Source: an uncultured Eubacteriales bacterium
Lineage (GTDB): Bacteria; Bacillota; Clostridia; Oscillospirales; Oscillospiraceae
Assembly (NCBI GenBank): GCA_900540545.1
Contig: UQGJ01000072.1
Coordinates: 1-12,746, forward strand
Direction: 5' to 3'
Length of the DNA: 12,746 nt
This document shows positions 5,936 through 12,670 of this stretch, in pieces. Within the stretch, counting starts at the first letter, position 1; every line of letters starts with the position of its first letter. Under the pieces are notes generated by a model that had not been told where the DNA came from, did no database searches, and saw nothing but the letters and a program-made list of their open reading frames with translations. Made by a program: the position numbers and the translations under genes.

Positions 5936-6862
5936 ATGTTATCAAACTTTCTGGTGGTGGCCGGACAGGTGGTCACCCTTTTCCTTCTTATGGGCGTGGG
6001 CTTCGCCCTGGCCCAGCTGGGCAAGCTGCACACCGACGGCGTGGCCCAGATGAGCTATCTGGTCCTCTACGTGGTCACCCCCTGCGTCATCATCAACGCC
6101 TTTCAAATCGAGCGGGTGGACGGGCTGGAGGGCAAGCTGCTGGCCTTCGGCGGGGCCTATCTGGTGTGCAGTCTGATCTGCATCGCCGCCGCCCGGTTCG
6201 CCTTTGGCAAGGAGCCGCCCGAGCGGCAGGCACCCATGCGCTACGGCCTGGTCTACGGCAACATCGGCTTTATGGGCCTGCCCCTGCTGCTGTCCATCCT
6301 GGGCCAGGAGGCGGTCATCTACGGGGCTGTGTCCATGGTCCTGTTCAACCTGCTCATGTGGACCCACGGGGTCAGCACCATGGGCGGCAAGGTCACGGTC
6401 CGTCAGGCCCTGGTGAACCCGGCCACCATCGGCCTTGTGGTGGCCCTCCCCCTCTTCCTCACCGGCTGGCGGCTGCCCTCCATGGTGGGCAACGCCGTGG
6501 GCTTTATGGCCGATTTGAATACCCCCTTGGCCATGGTGGTCATCGGAGCCCAGATGGCCGGGGCCGACCTGAAGGTCAGTTTCACCAGCCCCAAGCTCTA
6601 CGCGGCGGCGGGCTTCCGCCTACTGGTCTCCCCGCTGATCCCCCTGCTGCTCCTGCTGCCCTTCCATTTGGACCCCATGCTCTACTGCGCCTGCGTCATC
6701 ATGGGGGCCGTCCCCGTGGCCGGGGCCACGGGCATGTTCGCCCAGCGGTTTGAAAAGGACACCGCCGTGGCCGCCCAGATGGTCACCCTGTCCACCCTGC
6801 TGTCCGTCCTGACCCTGCCCATTATGGCTGTGGCCGCGCAGTATTTGTCGGGAATGCTGTGA
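5936..6862 (+). CDS. AEC family permease (auxin efflux carrier-like)
   Basis: A 308-residue integral membrane protein of the AEC family (PF03547 type), which in bacteria includes malate and other organic-acid transporters. About ten hydrophobic helices in two halves separated by a short cytoplasmic loop. Typical features are LFLLMGVGFALAQLGKL near the N-terminus, NIGFMGLPLL in the first half and the family's LNTPLAMVVIGAQMAG in the second half. The start at MLSNFLVVAGQVV fits the family N-terminus, but the ribosome site is poor (GAGAGAG at 5918-5924 is the best candidate); an in-frame ATG at 5903 is the alternative and would add 11 residues. Transcribed from its own promoter, divergent from the ABC exporter. 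No terminator follows, so readthrough into the HD-domain gene is possible. Confidence 0.9.
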   Translation: MLSNFLVVAGQVVTLFLLMGVGFALAQLGKLHTDGVAQMSYLVLYVVTPCVIINAFQIERVDGLEGKLLAFGGAYLVCSLICIAAARFAFGKEPPERQAPMRYGLVYGNIGFMGLPLLLSILGQEAVIYGAVSMVLFNLLMWTHGVSTMGGKVTVRQALVNPATIGLVVALPLFLTGWRLPSMVGNAVGFMADLNTPLAMVVIGAQMAGADLKVSFTSPKLYAAAGFRLLVSPLIPLLLLLPFHLDPMLYCACVIMGAVPVAGATGMFAQRFEKDTAVAAQMVTLSTLLSVLTLPIMAVAAQYLSGML

Positions 6863-6865
6863 AGA

Positions 6866-6900
6866 ATTGAGAATGGATAATTGACAATTAATAATGTCGC
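6866..6900. repeat. AT-rich repeat fragment after the AEC gene
   Basis: GAATTGAGAATGG then AATTGACAATT (6882-6892, an odd-centred palindrome) and AATAATG: an AT-rich island in GC-rich DNA directly after the stop codon. It resembles AATTGACAATT-type intergenic repeats that I recall from many Clostridia; that link is recall, not a search. It contains TTGACA (6883-6888) but no matching -10 box. Confidence 0.4.
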
Positions 6901-6919
6901 CTGCGGGCGGGCCGGGGGG

Positions 6920-7013
6920 CGGGCGGCTGATAGCCGCCCCTACATAGTGACAGCCACGCAAGGAGTGCCGAAGAAACCAACAGCCCCTTGTAGGGGCGGC
7001 TATCAGCCGCCCG
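6920..7013. repeat. 25-nt perfect inverted repeat pair around a 44-bp centre
   Basis: The arm beginning CGGGCGGCTGATAGCC (6920-6944) is repeated as its exact reverse complement at 6989-7013. Each arm also carries its own small dyad (GGGCGGCT...AGCCGCCC). A third copy of the arm lies at 9365-9388. The layout is that of a very small non-autonomous palindromic element. The GGGGCGGCTATCAGCCGCCC type is familiar to me from Oscillospiraceae intergenic regions (recall). Confidence 0.8.
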
Positions 7014-7016
7014 TGT

Positions 7017-7062
7017 CGCCCCCTGGTTTTCTTTCGGTTCCTTTCTCAAACGAGAAAGGAAC
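7017..7062. repeat. Solo right end of the A/B repeat family
   Basis: CGCCCCCTGGTTTTCTTTC (7017-7035) matches the right end of copy B, followed by the hairpin GTTCCTTTCTC (7037-7047)/GAGAAAGGAAC (7052-7062). The hairpin arms differ from those of A and B but still pair fully. No left end is present. Downstream, CGCCCCCGGCAGGGC (from 7062) is shared with the flank of copy A at about 545-560. Confidence 0.7.
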
Positions 7063-7068
7063 GCCCCC

Positions 7069-7086
7069 GGCAGGGCTTACCCTGCC
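7069..7086 (+). repeat. Hairpin in the leader of the HD-domain gene
   Basis: GGCAGGG (7069-7075), loop CTTA, CCCTGCC (7080-7086); ends just before the ribosome site. A related but imperfect GGCAGGG hairpin lies upstream of the 626 gene at about 552-569. No T-run, so not a terminator. Confidence 0.5.
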
Positions 7087-7107
7087 ACTAGTAAAGGAGG
7101 TCATCCC

Positions 7108-7695
7108 ATGTCCGCCAAAGAGGAATTCATTGAAATCTACCGCGCCAACATCCAGCGCGAGGGCGCCGACGCCCTGCTGGACTACCTGGAGAACAAGTCC
7201 GACTTCTTCACCGCCCCCGCCTCCGCCCGCTATCACGGCGCTTACGCCGGCGGCCTGTGCGACCACAGCCTCAACGTCTACCACTGCCTGACGGAATACC
7301 TGGCCCGGGAGCGGGTCCAGGAGCTGTACGGCGTGGAGGTCTCCGCCGAGTCCGCCGCCGTGGCCGCCCTGCTCCACGACCTGTGCAAAATTGGCTGCTA
7401 CAAGGGCGGCACCCGGAACGTGAAGGGCCCCGACGGTAAGTGGCAGTCGGTCCCAACCTTCTATTTCGAAGACCCCCTCCCCTACGGCCACGGGGAAAAG
7501 TCCGTCTACATCATCTCCGGCTTTATGAAGCTCACCCGCCCAGAGGCCATGGCCATCCGCTGGCACATGGGCTTCTCCGGGGACGAGGACAAGCGCCTGG
7601 TGGGCCAGGCGTTTCAGCAGTACCCCCTGGCCTTCGCCCTCTCCGTGGCCGACATGGAGGCCACCTACTTCCTGGAGGGCGAGGACGCGCAATAA
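7108..7695 (+). CDS. HD-domain phosphohydrolase-like protein
   Basis: A 195-residue cytoplasmic protein of the HD superfamily, which are metal-dependent phosphohydrolases acting on nucleotides or nucleic acids. Metal-ligand candidates in order: H53 (CDHSL), H90-D91 (LLHDLCKIG), H128 (YGHGEKS), H153 (RWHMG) and D182 (SVADMEA), with H43 (RYHGAYAGG) upstream. The H...HD...H...H...D pattern and the YHGAYAGGLCDHSL segment resemble the HD domain of TraI-like proteins and small Firmicutes HD hydrolases; substrate unknown. Start supported by AAGGAGG (7094-7100), 7 nt upstream. The MATE gene follows after 37 nt without a terminator, so the two are likely one operon. No clear promoter was found upstream; the upstream 245 bp are repeats. 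Confidence 0.88.
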   Translation: MSAKEEFIEIYRANIQREGADALLDYLENKSDFFTAPASARYHGAYAGGLCDHSLNVYHCLTEYLARERVQELYGVEVSAESAAVAALLHDLCKIGCYKGGTRNVKGPDGKWQSVPTFYFEDPLPYGHGEKSVYIISGFMKLTRPEAMAIRWHMGFSGDEDKRLVGQAFQQYPLAFALSVADMEATYFLEGEDAQ

Positions 7696-7732
7696 AACCG
7701 ATGGGACCATTACGATCAAAGGAGACGATCAC

Positions 7733-9106
7733 TTGAAACCCAAGCGCCAAAACGACCTGGGCAACGACCCGCTGGGCCCGCTGCTCCTGCGGCTGGCTGT
7801 GCCGGCCATCACCGCCCAGCTGGTCAACGCTCTCTACAACATCGTGGATCGCATGTACATCGGCCACATCGAAGGGGTGGGCGACCTGGCCCTCACCGGC
7901 CTGGGCGTGGCCTTCCCGGTGGTCATGTTCATCGCCGCCCTCTCCGCCCTGGCGGGCATGGGCGGCGGCAGCAAGGCGGCCATCCGTATGGGGGCCGGGG
8001 ACACCGACGGGGCCAACGCCATCCTGGGCAACTGCACCGCCTTCCTCATTGCGGTGGCCGTCATCGCCACCGTGGTGTTCCAGGTGTTCCGGGACCCCCT
8101 GCTCCTCCTCTTCGGGGCCAGCGAGAACACCCTGGGCTACGCCTCGGAGTATCTTCAGGTCTACCTTTGGGGCACCGTCGCCGTGCAGCTCTCCCTGGGC
8201 CTGAATAACTTCATCACCACCCAGGGCTTCTCCACCACCGGCATGATGACCGTGGTCATCGGCGCGGTGTGCAACATCGTGCTGGACCCCATCTTCATCT
8301 TCGGCTTCCACATGGGGGTCAAGGGCGCAGCCCTGGCCACCATCCTGTCCCAGGCCGTCTCCGCCGTGTGGGTGGTGCTGTTCCTGGTGGGGAAAAAGTC
8401 CAAGCTGAAGATTCAGCGCCGCCACCTGCGCATCGACCCCAAGGTCCTGCTCCCCGTCATGGCCATCGGCGTGTCCCCCTTCATCATGCAATCCACCGAA
8501 TCCCTGGTGAACATCGCCCTGAACTCCTCCCTGAAGCTCTACGGCGGCGACACCTACGTGGGCGCCATGACCATCGCCTCCTCCATCATGCAGGTGCTGG
8601 TCATGCCCTTCATGGGCCTGACCCAGGGGGCCCAGCCCATCATCGGCTTCAACTACGGCGCGGGCAAGCTGGACCGGGTCCGCAAGACCTTCAAGATGAT
8701 GCTCGGCGCGGGCCTGACCCTGAGCATCACCGGCTTCCTGCTGGTCCAGCTCTTCCCCCAGGTGTTCATCGCCATCTTCAACGACAAGCCGGAGTTGGTG
8801 GCGGCCACCGAGTGGGCCATGCACATCTACTTCGGCGGCATGTTCGCCTTGGGCATCCAGTTCTCCTGCCAGCAGACCTTCGTGGCCCTGGGGCAGGCCA
8901 AGGTCTCCCTCTTCCTGGCGTTGCTTCGGAAGATCGTGCTGCTCATTCCGCTGATTTATATCCTGCCCCTCTTCCTGGAGAACCAGGTCTTTGCCGTCTA
9001 CTTTGCCGAGCCGGTGGCCGACATCCTGGCCGCAACCACCACGGGACTGGTCTTTCTGTGGCGGTTCCCCAAAATTTTGCGGAAACGGGAGGCCGAATTG
9101 GCGTGA
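7733..9106 (+). CDS. MATE family efflux transporter (MepA/DinF-like), TTG start
   Basis: A 457-residue, twelve-helix multidrug and toxic-compound exporter that uses an ion gradient to expel cationic drugs or metabolites across the inner membrane. The two MATE half-repeats are visible: ALYNIVDRMYIGHI (33-46) and GGGSKAAIRMGAGD (77-90) in the first, and QGAQPIIGFNYGAGK (about 298-312) in the second. NFITTQGFSTTGM lies between helices of the first half. The start is TTG at 7733, chosen because AAAGGAGA (7718-7724 region) sits 8 nt upstream and the protein then begins with the short hydrophilic N-terminus usual in the family; no ATG is available nearby. It follows the HD gene by 37 nt and ends at a strong terminator. 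Confidence 0.93.
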   Translation: MKPKRQNDLGNDPLGPLLLRLAVPAITAQLVNALYNIVDRMYIGHIEGVGDLALTGLGVAFPVVMFIAALSALAGMGGGSKAAIRMGAGDTDGANAILGNCTAFLIAVAVIATVVFQVFRDPLLLLFGASENTLGYASEYLQVYLWGTVAVQLSLGLNNFITTQGFSTTGMMTVVIGAVCNIVLDPIFIFGFHMGVKGAALATILSQAVSAVWVVLFLVGKKSKLKIQRRHLRIDPKVLLPVMAIGVSPFIMQSTESLVNIALNSSLKLYGGDTYVGAMTIASSIMQVLVMPFMGLTQGAQPIIGFNYGAGKLDRVRKTFKMMLGAGLTLSITGFLLVQLFPQVFIAIFNDKPELVAATEWAMHIYFGGMFALGIQFSCQQTFVALGQAKVSLFLALLRKIVLLIPLIYILPLFLENQVFAVYFAEPVADILAATTTGLVFLWRFPKILRKREAELA

Positions 9107-9107
9107 T

Positions 9108-9144
9108 AAAAGCCCACACCTTGATATAAGGTGTGGGCTTTTTT
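9108..9144 (+). terminator. Rho-independent terminator of the HD-MATE operon
   Basis: AAAAGCCCACACCTT (9108-9122), loop GATAT, complementary arm 9128-9140 running into a T6 tract. The A-tract also allows some activity on the other strand. It begins 2 nt after the MATE stop codon. Confidence 0.93.
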
Positions 9145-9148
9145 GCGT

Positions 9149-9260
9149 GGAGGGCAACGCCCTCCGGGGGCCCGATTCTTTGCGCGCAAAGAACCGGGGA
9201 AGAAACGCCCAGGGGCCTCGGCCCCTGGACCCCGGGGATGATGTTGGGGGTCAAGCCCCC
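9149..9260. repeat. Degenerate left end of the A/B repeat family
   Basis: Same module order as the left ends of A and B: GGAGGGC (9149-9155)/GCCCTCC (9159-9165), GGGGG, an 18-nt palindrome TTCTTTGCGCGCAAAGAA (9176-9193), GGGGAAGAAACG, hairpin CCAGGGGC (9209-9216)/GCCCCTGG (9221-9228), then ACCCCGGGG. The hairpin is one pair longer than in A and B and still perfect. A further GGGGG/CCCCC hairpin lies at 9246-9260. The inner ~400-bp core of A and B is not present after it. Confidence 0.6.
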
Positions 9261-9364
9261 CGAATGTCGCAATCCTTCGGCGTACTGTTCTCTTGCCACC
9301 CGGGCGCGGTGAACCGCCGCTTACTTCGTAACGCAGCTCGGGCGGGTAAGGACGGGGGAACGAC

Positions 9365-9388
9365 GGGCGGCTGATAGCCGCCCCTACA
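9365..9388. repeat. Third copy of the GGGCGGCTGATAGCC repeat arm
   Basis: Identical over 24 nt to 6921-6944. It is followed by a hairpin CAACAGA/TCTGTTG (about 9387-9410). On the opposite strand, AGAAACCAA occurs shortly before the repeat both here and at 6972-6980, so more than the arm is shared. Confidence 0.7.
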
Positions 9389-9450
9389 ACAGACCTTTGG
9401 TTTCTGTTGTCCCCCGTCCTCCGCGGGGAGGCGTCTCCACTTGTGGGTTG

Positions 9451-9575
9451 GCTGCCCGTTGGCGGCTTTGCCGCTTACGGGCAGCTCATGCCCTGGGGGT
9501 AGAAGCTGTCGCGCCGTAGGCGTGACTGATGGGGCGTTACGCTGAAAGCCTGGTGCTTGTCGCCCCATCCGTCAG
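9451..9575. repeat. Cluster of hairpins in gene-free DNA, Clostridia-type repeat
   Basis: Within the 450-bp stretch without genes (9145-9597). GCTGCCCGT (9451-9459) pairs with ACGGGCAGC (9477-9485), enclosing GCGG/CCGC. GTCGCGCC (9508-9515) pairs with GGCGTGAC (9519-9526) with one G-U. GATGGGGCG (9528-9536) pairs with CGCCCCATC (9561-9569). The block AGCTGTCGCG-CCGTAG-GCGTGACTGA resembles a dispersed intergenic repeat that I recall from Lachnospiraceae and Oscillospiraceae (recall, not a search). No promoter, tRNA or credible gene was seen here. Confidence 0.5.
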
Positions 9576-9597
9576 CGGCGGCGGGACGGGGGGGCTT

Positions 9598-10926
9598 TTA
9601 CGCGTAGTGAAACGCCTTCCGCTTTCCGATCAAAAACCCCGCCGACAGCAGGCAGCAGACGCCCTCGGCGAAGGGCACGGCCAGCCACACGCCGTCCACG
9701 CCCAGGAGCCGGGGCAGGACCAGAAGGCCCACAAGCAAAAATCCGAAGGTCCGGGCGAAGGACACCACCGCCGAGGTCAGCCCGTCGGACAGGGCGGTGA
9801 AGAAGGACGACGCGAACACGTTCAGCCCTGCAAAGAGGAAGGACGGGGCGAAGAGCCGGAACCCGTGGAGGGCCAGGTCGTACACCGCCGTCCCCGGCGG
9901 GGAGAATACCCCCACCAGAAACCCCGCCGCCCCCAGCGCCACGCCGAATACCAGCGCCGACGACAGGGCCAGAAAGCCCAGGCAGTTTCGGAACACCCGG
10001 CCCAGCCGGGCGTGGTTGCCCGCCCCGTGGTTGAAGCTGACGATGGGGGCCACCCCCATGGAAAAGCCCAGATACAGCGCCGTCAGCAGAAACTGGGCGT
10101 AGAGGACGATGGTGATGGCCGCCACGCCGTCCTCCCCCACGAACCGCAGCATAAGCAGGTTGAACAGGAACGTGACCACCGCGTTGCTCAGGTTGGTCAC
10201 CATCTCCGACGACCCGTTCCCGCAGGCGCGGGCAAGCATCCGCCCGTCCCACCGGGTGGGCCGGAACCGCAGCCCTTCCCTCCGGGAGAGGAAAAAGACC
10301 ACCCCCGCCGTGGCCGTCACCAGATACCCGGAGGCGGTGGCCAGGGCCGCCCCGGCCACCCCCAGCCCCAGGGGGACGATGAACACGTAGTCCAGTACCG
10401 CGTTGCAAAGCCCCGAGGCGACGGTCAGCCCCAGGCCCAGGCCCGGCCGTCCGGCGGTGACGAAAAAGCTCTGGAACAGCATCTGCAGAATGCTGAAGGG
10501 CGCGAAGAGCAGCATGATGCGCAGATAGTCCACGCAGTAGCTGATGAGCAGGTCGCTGGCCCCCAGCAGCCGGGACAGGGGCTCGGCCAGGGTCAGCCCC
10601 ACCAGGGAGAACGCCAGCCCCAGCCCCGCCGCCACCAGCACCAGCAGGGTGAAGCTGCGGCAGGCCGCCTCCTCGTCCCCCTCCCCCAGCTTCCGGGCGG
10701 CCACGGCGCTGCCGCCGGTGGCCAGCATGACCCCGATGCCGATGGTGGCGCTGATGAAAGGAAAGACGATGTTCACCGCCGACAGGGCGTTGGCCCCCAC
10801 GAAGCGGGAGACGAAGATGCCGTCCACAATGGTGTAAAGCGACATGAAAATCATCATGATGATGGTGGGCAGGGCGTAACGAAACAGGGAGCCGAAGCCG
10901 TACTCCCGGTCCAGCGCGTTGTTCAC
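9598..10926 (-). CDS. MATE family efflux transporter, GTG start, divergent from merR
   Basis: A 442-residue second MATE exporter, clearly different from the one at 7733. First-half motifs are SLYTIVDGIFVSRFVG (29-44) and ATGGSAVAARKLGEGD (69-84); the second half has MGVAPIVSFNHGAGN. Twelve helices are expected; it should export drugs or toxic metabolites. The start is GTG at 10926 (read as Met), chosen because AAGGAGG (10941-10935) lies 8 nt upstream and the family-like N-terminus NNALDREYGFGSLFRYALP begins there. The open frame continues upstream through the promoter, which excludes that extension. It is divergent from a MerR/GyrI-like regulator, with a dyad in its promoter spacer, so it is probably induced by that regulator. 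No T-rich terminator was seen after the stop. Confidence 0.93.
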   Translation of the reverse strand: MNNALDREYGFGSLFRYALPTIIMMIFMSLYTIVDGIFVSRFVGANALSAVNIVFPFISATIGIGVMLATGGSAVAARKLGEGDEEAACRSFTLLVLVAAGLGLAFSLVGLTLAEPLSRLLGASDLLISYCVDYLRIMLLFAPFSILQMLFQSFFVTAGRPGLGLGLTVASGLCNAVLDYVFIVPLGLGVAGAALATASGYLVTATAGVVFFLSRREGLRFRPTRWDGRMLARACGNGSSEMVTNLSNAVVTFLFNLLMLRFVGEDGVAAITIVLYAQFLLTALYLGFSMGVAPIVSFNHGAGNHARLGRVFRNCLGFLALSSALVFGVALGAAGFLVGVFSPPGTAVYDLALHGFRLFAPSFLFAGLNVFASSFFTALSDGLTSAVVSFARTFGFLLVGLLVLPRLLGVDGVWLAVPFAEGVCCLLSAGFLIGKRKAFHYA

Positions 10927-10939
10927 GGGGAAAACCTCC

Positions 10940-10968
10940 TTGCATAAAAACCGTGCAAAGGCTATACT
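10940..10968 (+). promoter_or_regulatory. Promoter for the merR-family gene
   Basis: TTGCAT (10940-10945), 17-nt spacer, TATACT (10963-10968). Its predicted start (about 10975) falls on the first base of the dyad at 10975-10987, and its -10 box overlaps the -10 box of the divergent MATE promoter. Confidence 0.65.
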
Positions 10969-10994
10969 AAACCATCGGGTTACCCGACAGTCAA
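10964..10994 (-). promoter_or_regulatory. MerR-type promoter of the MATE gene, 19-bp spacer
   Basis: On the minus strand: TTGACT (10994-10989), 19-nt spacer, TAGTAT (10969-10964). A spacer longer than the optimal 17 is the hallmark of promoters activated by MerR-family proteins, which twist the DNA to realign the boxes. Confidence 0.7.
10975..10987. promoter_or_regulatory. Probable operator of the MerR-family regulator
   Basis: Perfect dyad TCGGG-TTA-CCCGA, inside the 19-bp spacer of the MATE promoter and close to its centre. It also covers the expected start of the merR transcript, so a bound regulator could activate the exporter and limit its own synthesis. The assignment rests on position and symmetry. 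Confidence 0.7.
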
Positions 10995-11020
10995 CCCCCG
11001 TTTTCAAAAAGGAGGACCCC

Positions 11021-11830
11021 ATGGAGCGCTATATCACCACCGGCGAGTTCGCCCGGCTCTGCGGCACCACCAAGCACACCCTGATCCACTACGACCAGAT
11101 GGGCGTCCTCACCCCCGCCCTGTTGGGGGCCAACGGCTACCGCTACTACGCCCCCGCCCAAATCGAGGTCTTTCACGTCATCGAGACCCTCCGGGAGCTG
11201 GACATGCCCCTGGCCGATATCCGGGCCTATCTGGACCGCCGCAGCCCGGAGGAGTTCGCCGCCCTCATGGAGCGGGAGGCCGCCCTCCTGGACCGGAAAA
11301 TCGCCCGCCTCAAGCAGATGCGCCAGTTGACCCGCCAAAAGGCCCAGCTCACCCGTCAGGCCCTGGCCGAGCCCCCCGGCATCACTCTGGAGCGCCAGCC
11401 GGAACAGTGGCTGGTCTGCACCCCGGCCCTGCCCATGACCAGCGACTGGAACATCTCCGTTCCCCTGGCCCAGCACGTGCGTTTCCTGGAAGAAAACGGC
11501 ATCGCCAGCCCCTATTCCGTGGGCAGCCTGCTCACCCAGGCCGGGGCCAGGACCGAGGACCCGGCGGGCTATACCCACTACTATACCCGTGTGGACCGGA
11601 AGCCCAAACACGTGCCCGTCCACACCCGCCCCGCCGGGACCTACCTCACCTGCCGCCACGACCACGGCTACGACGGCCTCCCCTCCGCCTACCGAAAGTT
11701 GCTGGACTACGCCGACGCCCTGGGCCTGACCCCCTCCGGCCCCTTCTACGAGGACGTGCTGCTGGACGAGCTGTCCGTCCGCGGGTATGACAATTACGTC
11801 CTCCGCCTGTCCATTCTGGTGGACTCTTAA
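11021..11830 (+). CDS. MerR-family regulator with GyrI-like effector domain (BmrR type)
   Basis: A 269-residue transcription factor. N-terminal winged helix (1-72): ITTGEFARLCGTTKHTLIHYDQMGVL and NGYRYYAPAQI are the MerR DNA-binding signature. A coiled-coil dimerisation helix (about 76-115) is followed by a C-terminal GyrI-like effector-binding domain (about 121-269), with PAGTYLTCRHDHGYDGL and PFYEDVLLDEL; acidic residues near E244 and D245 are candidates for contacting cationic ligands as in BmrR. Start supported by AAGGAGG (11009-11015), 5 nt upstream; longer upstream frames run through the promoter. Divergent from a MATE exporter with a shared operator, it is most likely a drug-sensing activator of that exporter. 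Ligand unknown. Confidence 0.93.
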   Translation: MERYITTGEFARLCGTTKHTLIHYDQMGVLTPALLGANGYRYYAPAQIEVFHVIETLRELDMPLADIRAYLDRRSPEEFAALMEREAALLDRKIARLKQMRQLTRQKAQLTRQALAEPPGITLERQPEQWLVCTPALPMTSDWNISVPLAQHVRFLEENGIASPYSVGSLLTQAGARTEDPAGYTHYYTRVDRKPKHVPVHTRPAGTYLTCRHDHGYDGLPSAYRKLLDYADALGLTPSGPFYEDVLLDELSVRGYDNYVLRLSILVDS

Positions 11831-11851
11831 GGAATCTTTCATCTTTTTTGC

Positions 11852-11881
11852 TGGACGGCTTAAAGAATCCTGTGGTATGAT
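11852..11881 (+). promoter_or_regulatory. Extended -10 promoter for the CmpB-like gene
   Basis: TGG directly before TATGAT (11876-11881), the same TGGTATGAT string as in the csp promoter; weak -35 TGGACG (11852-11857) at 18 nt. Predicted start near 11888. No clear terminator separates it from the regulator gene. Confidence 0.6.
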
Positions 11882-11918
11882 ACCCCTCGCATTGTAAAAA
11901 GAGAGGAACGATACCGTT

Positions 11919-12668
11919 ATGGCAGAAGCCGTTCTGGAACAACCGAAAAAAGCCCCCCGCCCCTCCTCGGAGACCATCCCCGGCTTCTTCGCCCGGGGCA
12001 TCAGCTACTATAAGCTCTTCTGGATCTTCTTCCTGGCCTCCTTCATCGGGGCCATGGTGGAGATGGTGTTCATGCTGGTCTCCCGGGGGGAGATACAGAA
12101 CCGCAGCGGCGTCATTTACGGCCAGTTCTCCCTGGTCTGGGGCATGGGCGGCGTGCTGTTCACCGTATGCTTCCACAAGCTCTCCGACAAACGGGACCTG
12201 TGGGTTTTCCTGGCCGGCACCTTCCTGGGCGGGGCCTACGAGTACGTCTGCTCCTGGCTCCAGGAGGTCCTCTTCGGGGCCTGCTTCTGGGATTACAGCC
12301 ATATCCCCCTGAATATCAACGGCCGGGTCAGCCTGCTCTACTCCATGTTCTGGGGCGTGGCCGCCATTTTGTGGGTGAAGGACCTGTACCCCCGCCTGTG
12401 CCGCCTCATCGGGAAAATCCCCAACAAGTACGGCAAGCCCCTCACCTGGGCCGTCACCGTCTTTATGGTGCTGAACATCGCCGTCTCCGCCGCCGCCCTG
12501 GGCCGCTGGAACCAGCGCCAGCTGGGCGTCCCCGCCCAGAACAACCTAGAGGTCTTTCTGGACCGGCACTATCCCGACCAGCGGATGTACGAGAATTACT
12601 CCACCCTTACCTTCGTGGGGACCGATGAGGCTAAAATCGCCGCCGGGGTGGGGACAGCGCCGAAGTGA
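11919..12668 (+). CDS. CmpB-family membrane protein (putative ABC transporter permease)
   Basis: A 249-residue membrane protein of the family annotated as putative ABC transporter permease (ABC_trans_CmpB). About five hydrophobic helices: 33-53, 67-86, 93-113, 137-153 and 174-194. Hallmarks are NRSGVIYGQFSLVWGMGGVL (61-80) and FWDYSHIPLNINGRVSLL (123-140), the FWDYS/PLNINGR signature of the family. The hydrophilic N-terminus (1-25) and C-terminal tail (195-249) should face one side of the membrane. No ATPase lies nearby, so an ABC role is unproven; the true function is not known. ATG at 11919 is preceded by GAGAGGA (11901-11907) at about 11 nt. A repeat of the A/B family begins right after the stop. 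Confidence 0.85.
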   Translation: MAEAVLEQPKKAPRPSSETIPGFFARGISYYKLFWIFFLASFIGAMVEMVFMLVSRGEIQNRSGVIYGQFSLVWGMGGVLFTVCFHKLSDKRDLWVFLAGTFLGGAYEYVCSWLQEVLFGACFWDYSHIPLNINGRVSLLYSMFWGVAAILWVKDLYPRLCRLIGKIPNKYGKPLTWAVTVFMVLNIAVSAAALGRWNQRQLGVPAQNNLEVFLDRHYPDQRMYENYSTLTFVGTDEAKIAAGVGTAPK

Positions 12669-12670
12669 TG

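Noticed and set aside
6883..6888. TTGACA as a promoter for the HD-domain gene
   Set aside because: No acceptable -10 box 16-19 nt downstream (sequence there is GC-rich); the motif belongs to an AT-rich repeat.
6881..7291. Plus-strand frame running from repeats into the HD-domain gene
   Set aside because: It lies in another frame than the HD gene and its first part is repeat translation (CRGGYQPPV).
9251..9568. Minus-strand frame of 105 codons in the gene-free stretch
   Set aside because: It contains CRGGYQPPV, the translation of the GGGCGGCTGATAGCC repeat, and hairpin repeats; no ribosome site or family resemblance.
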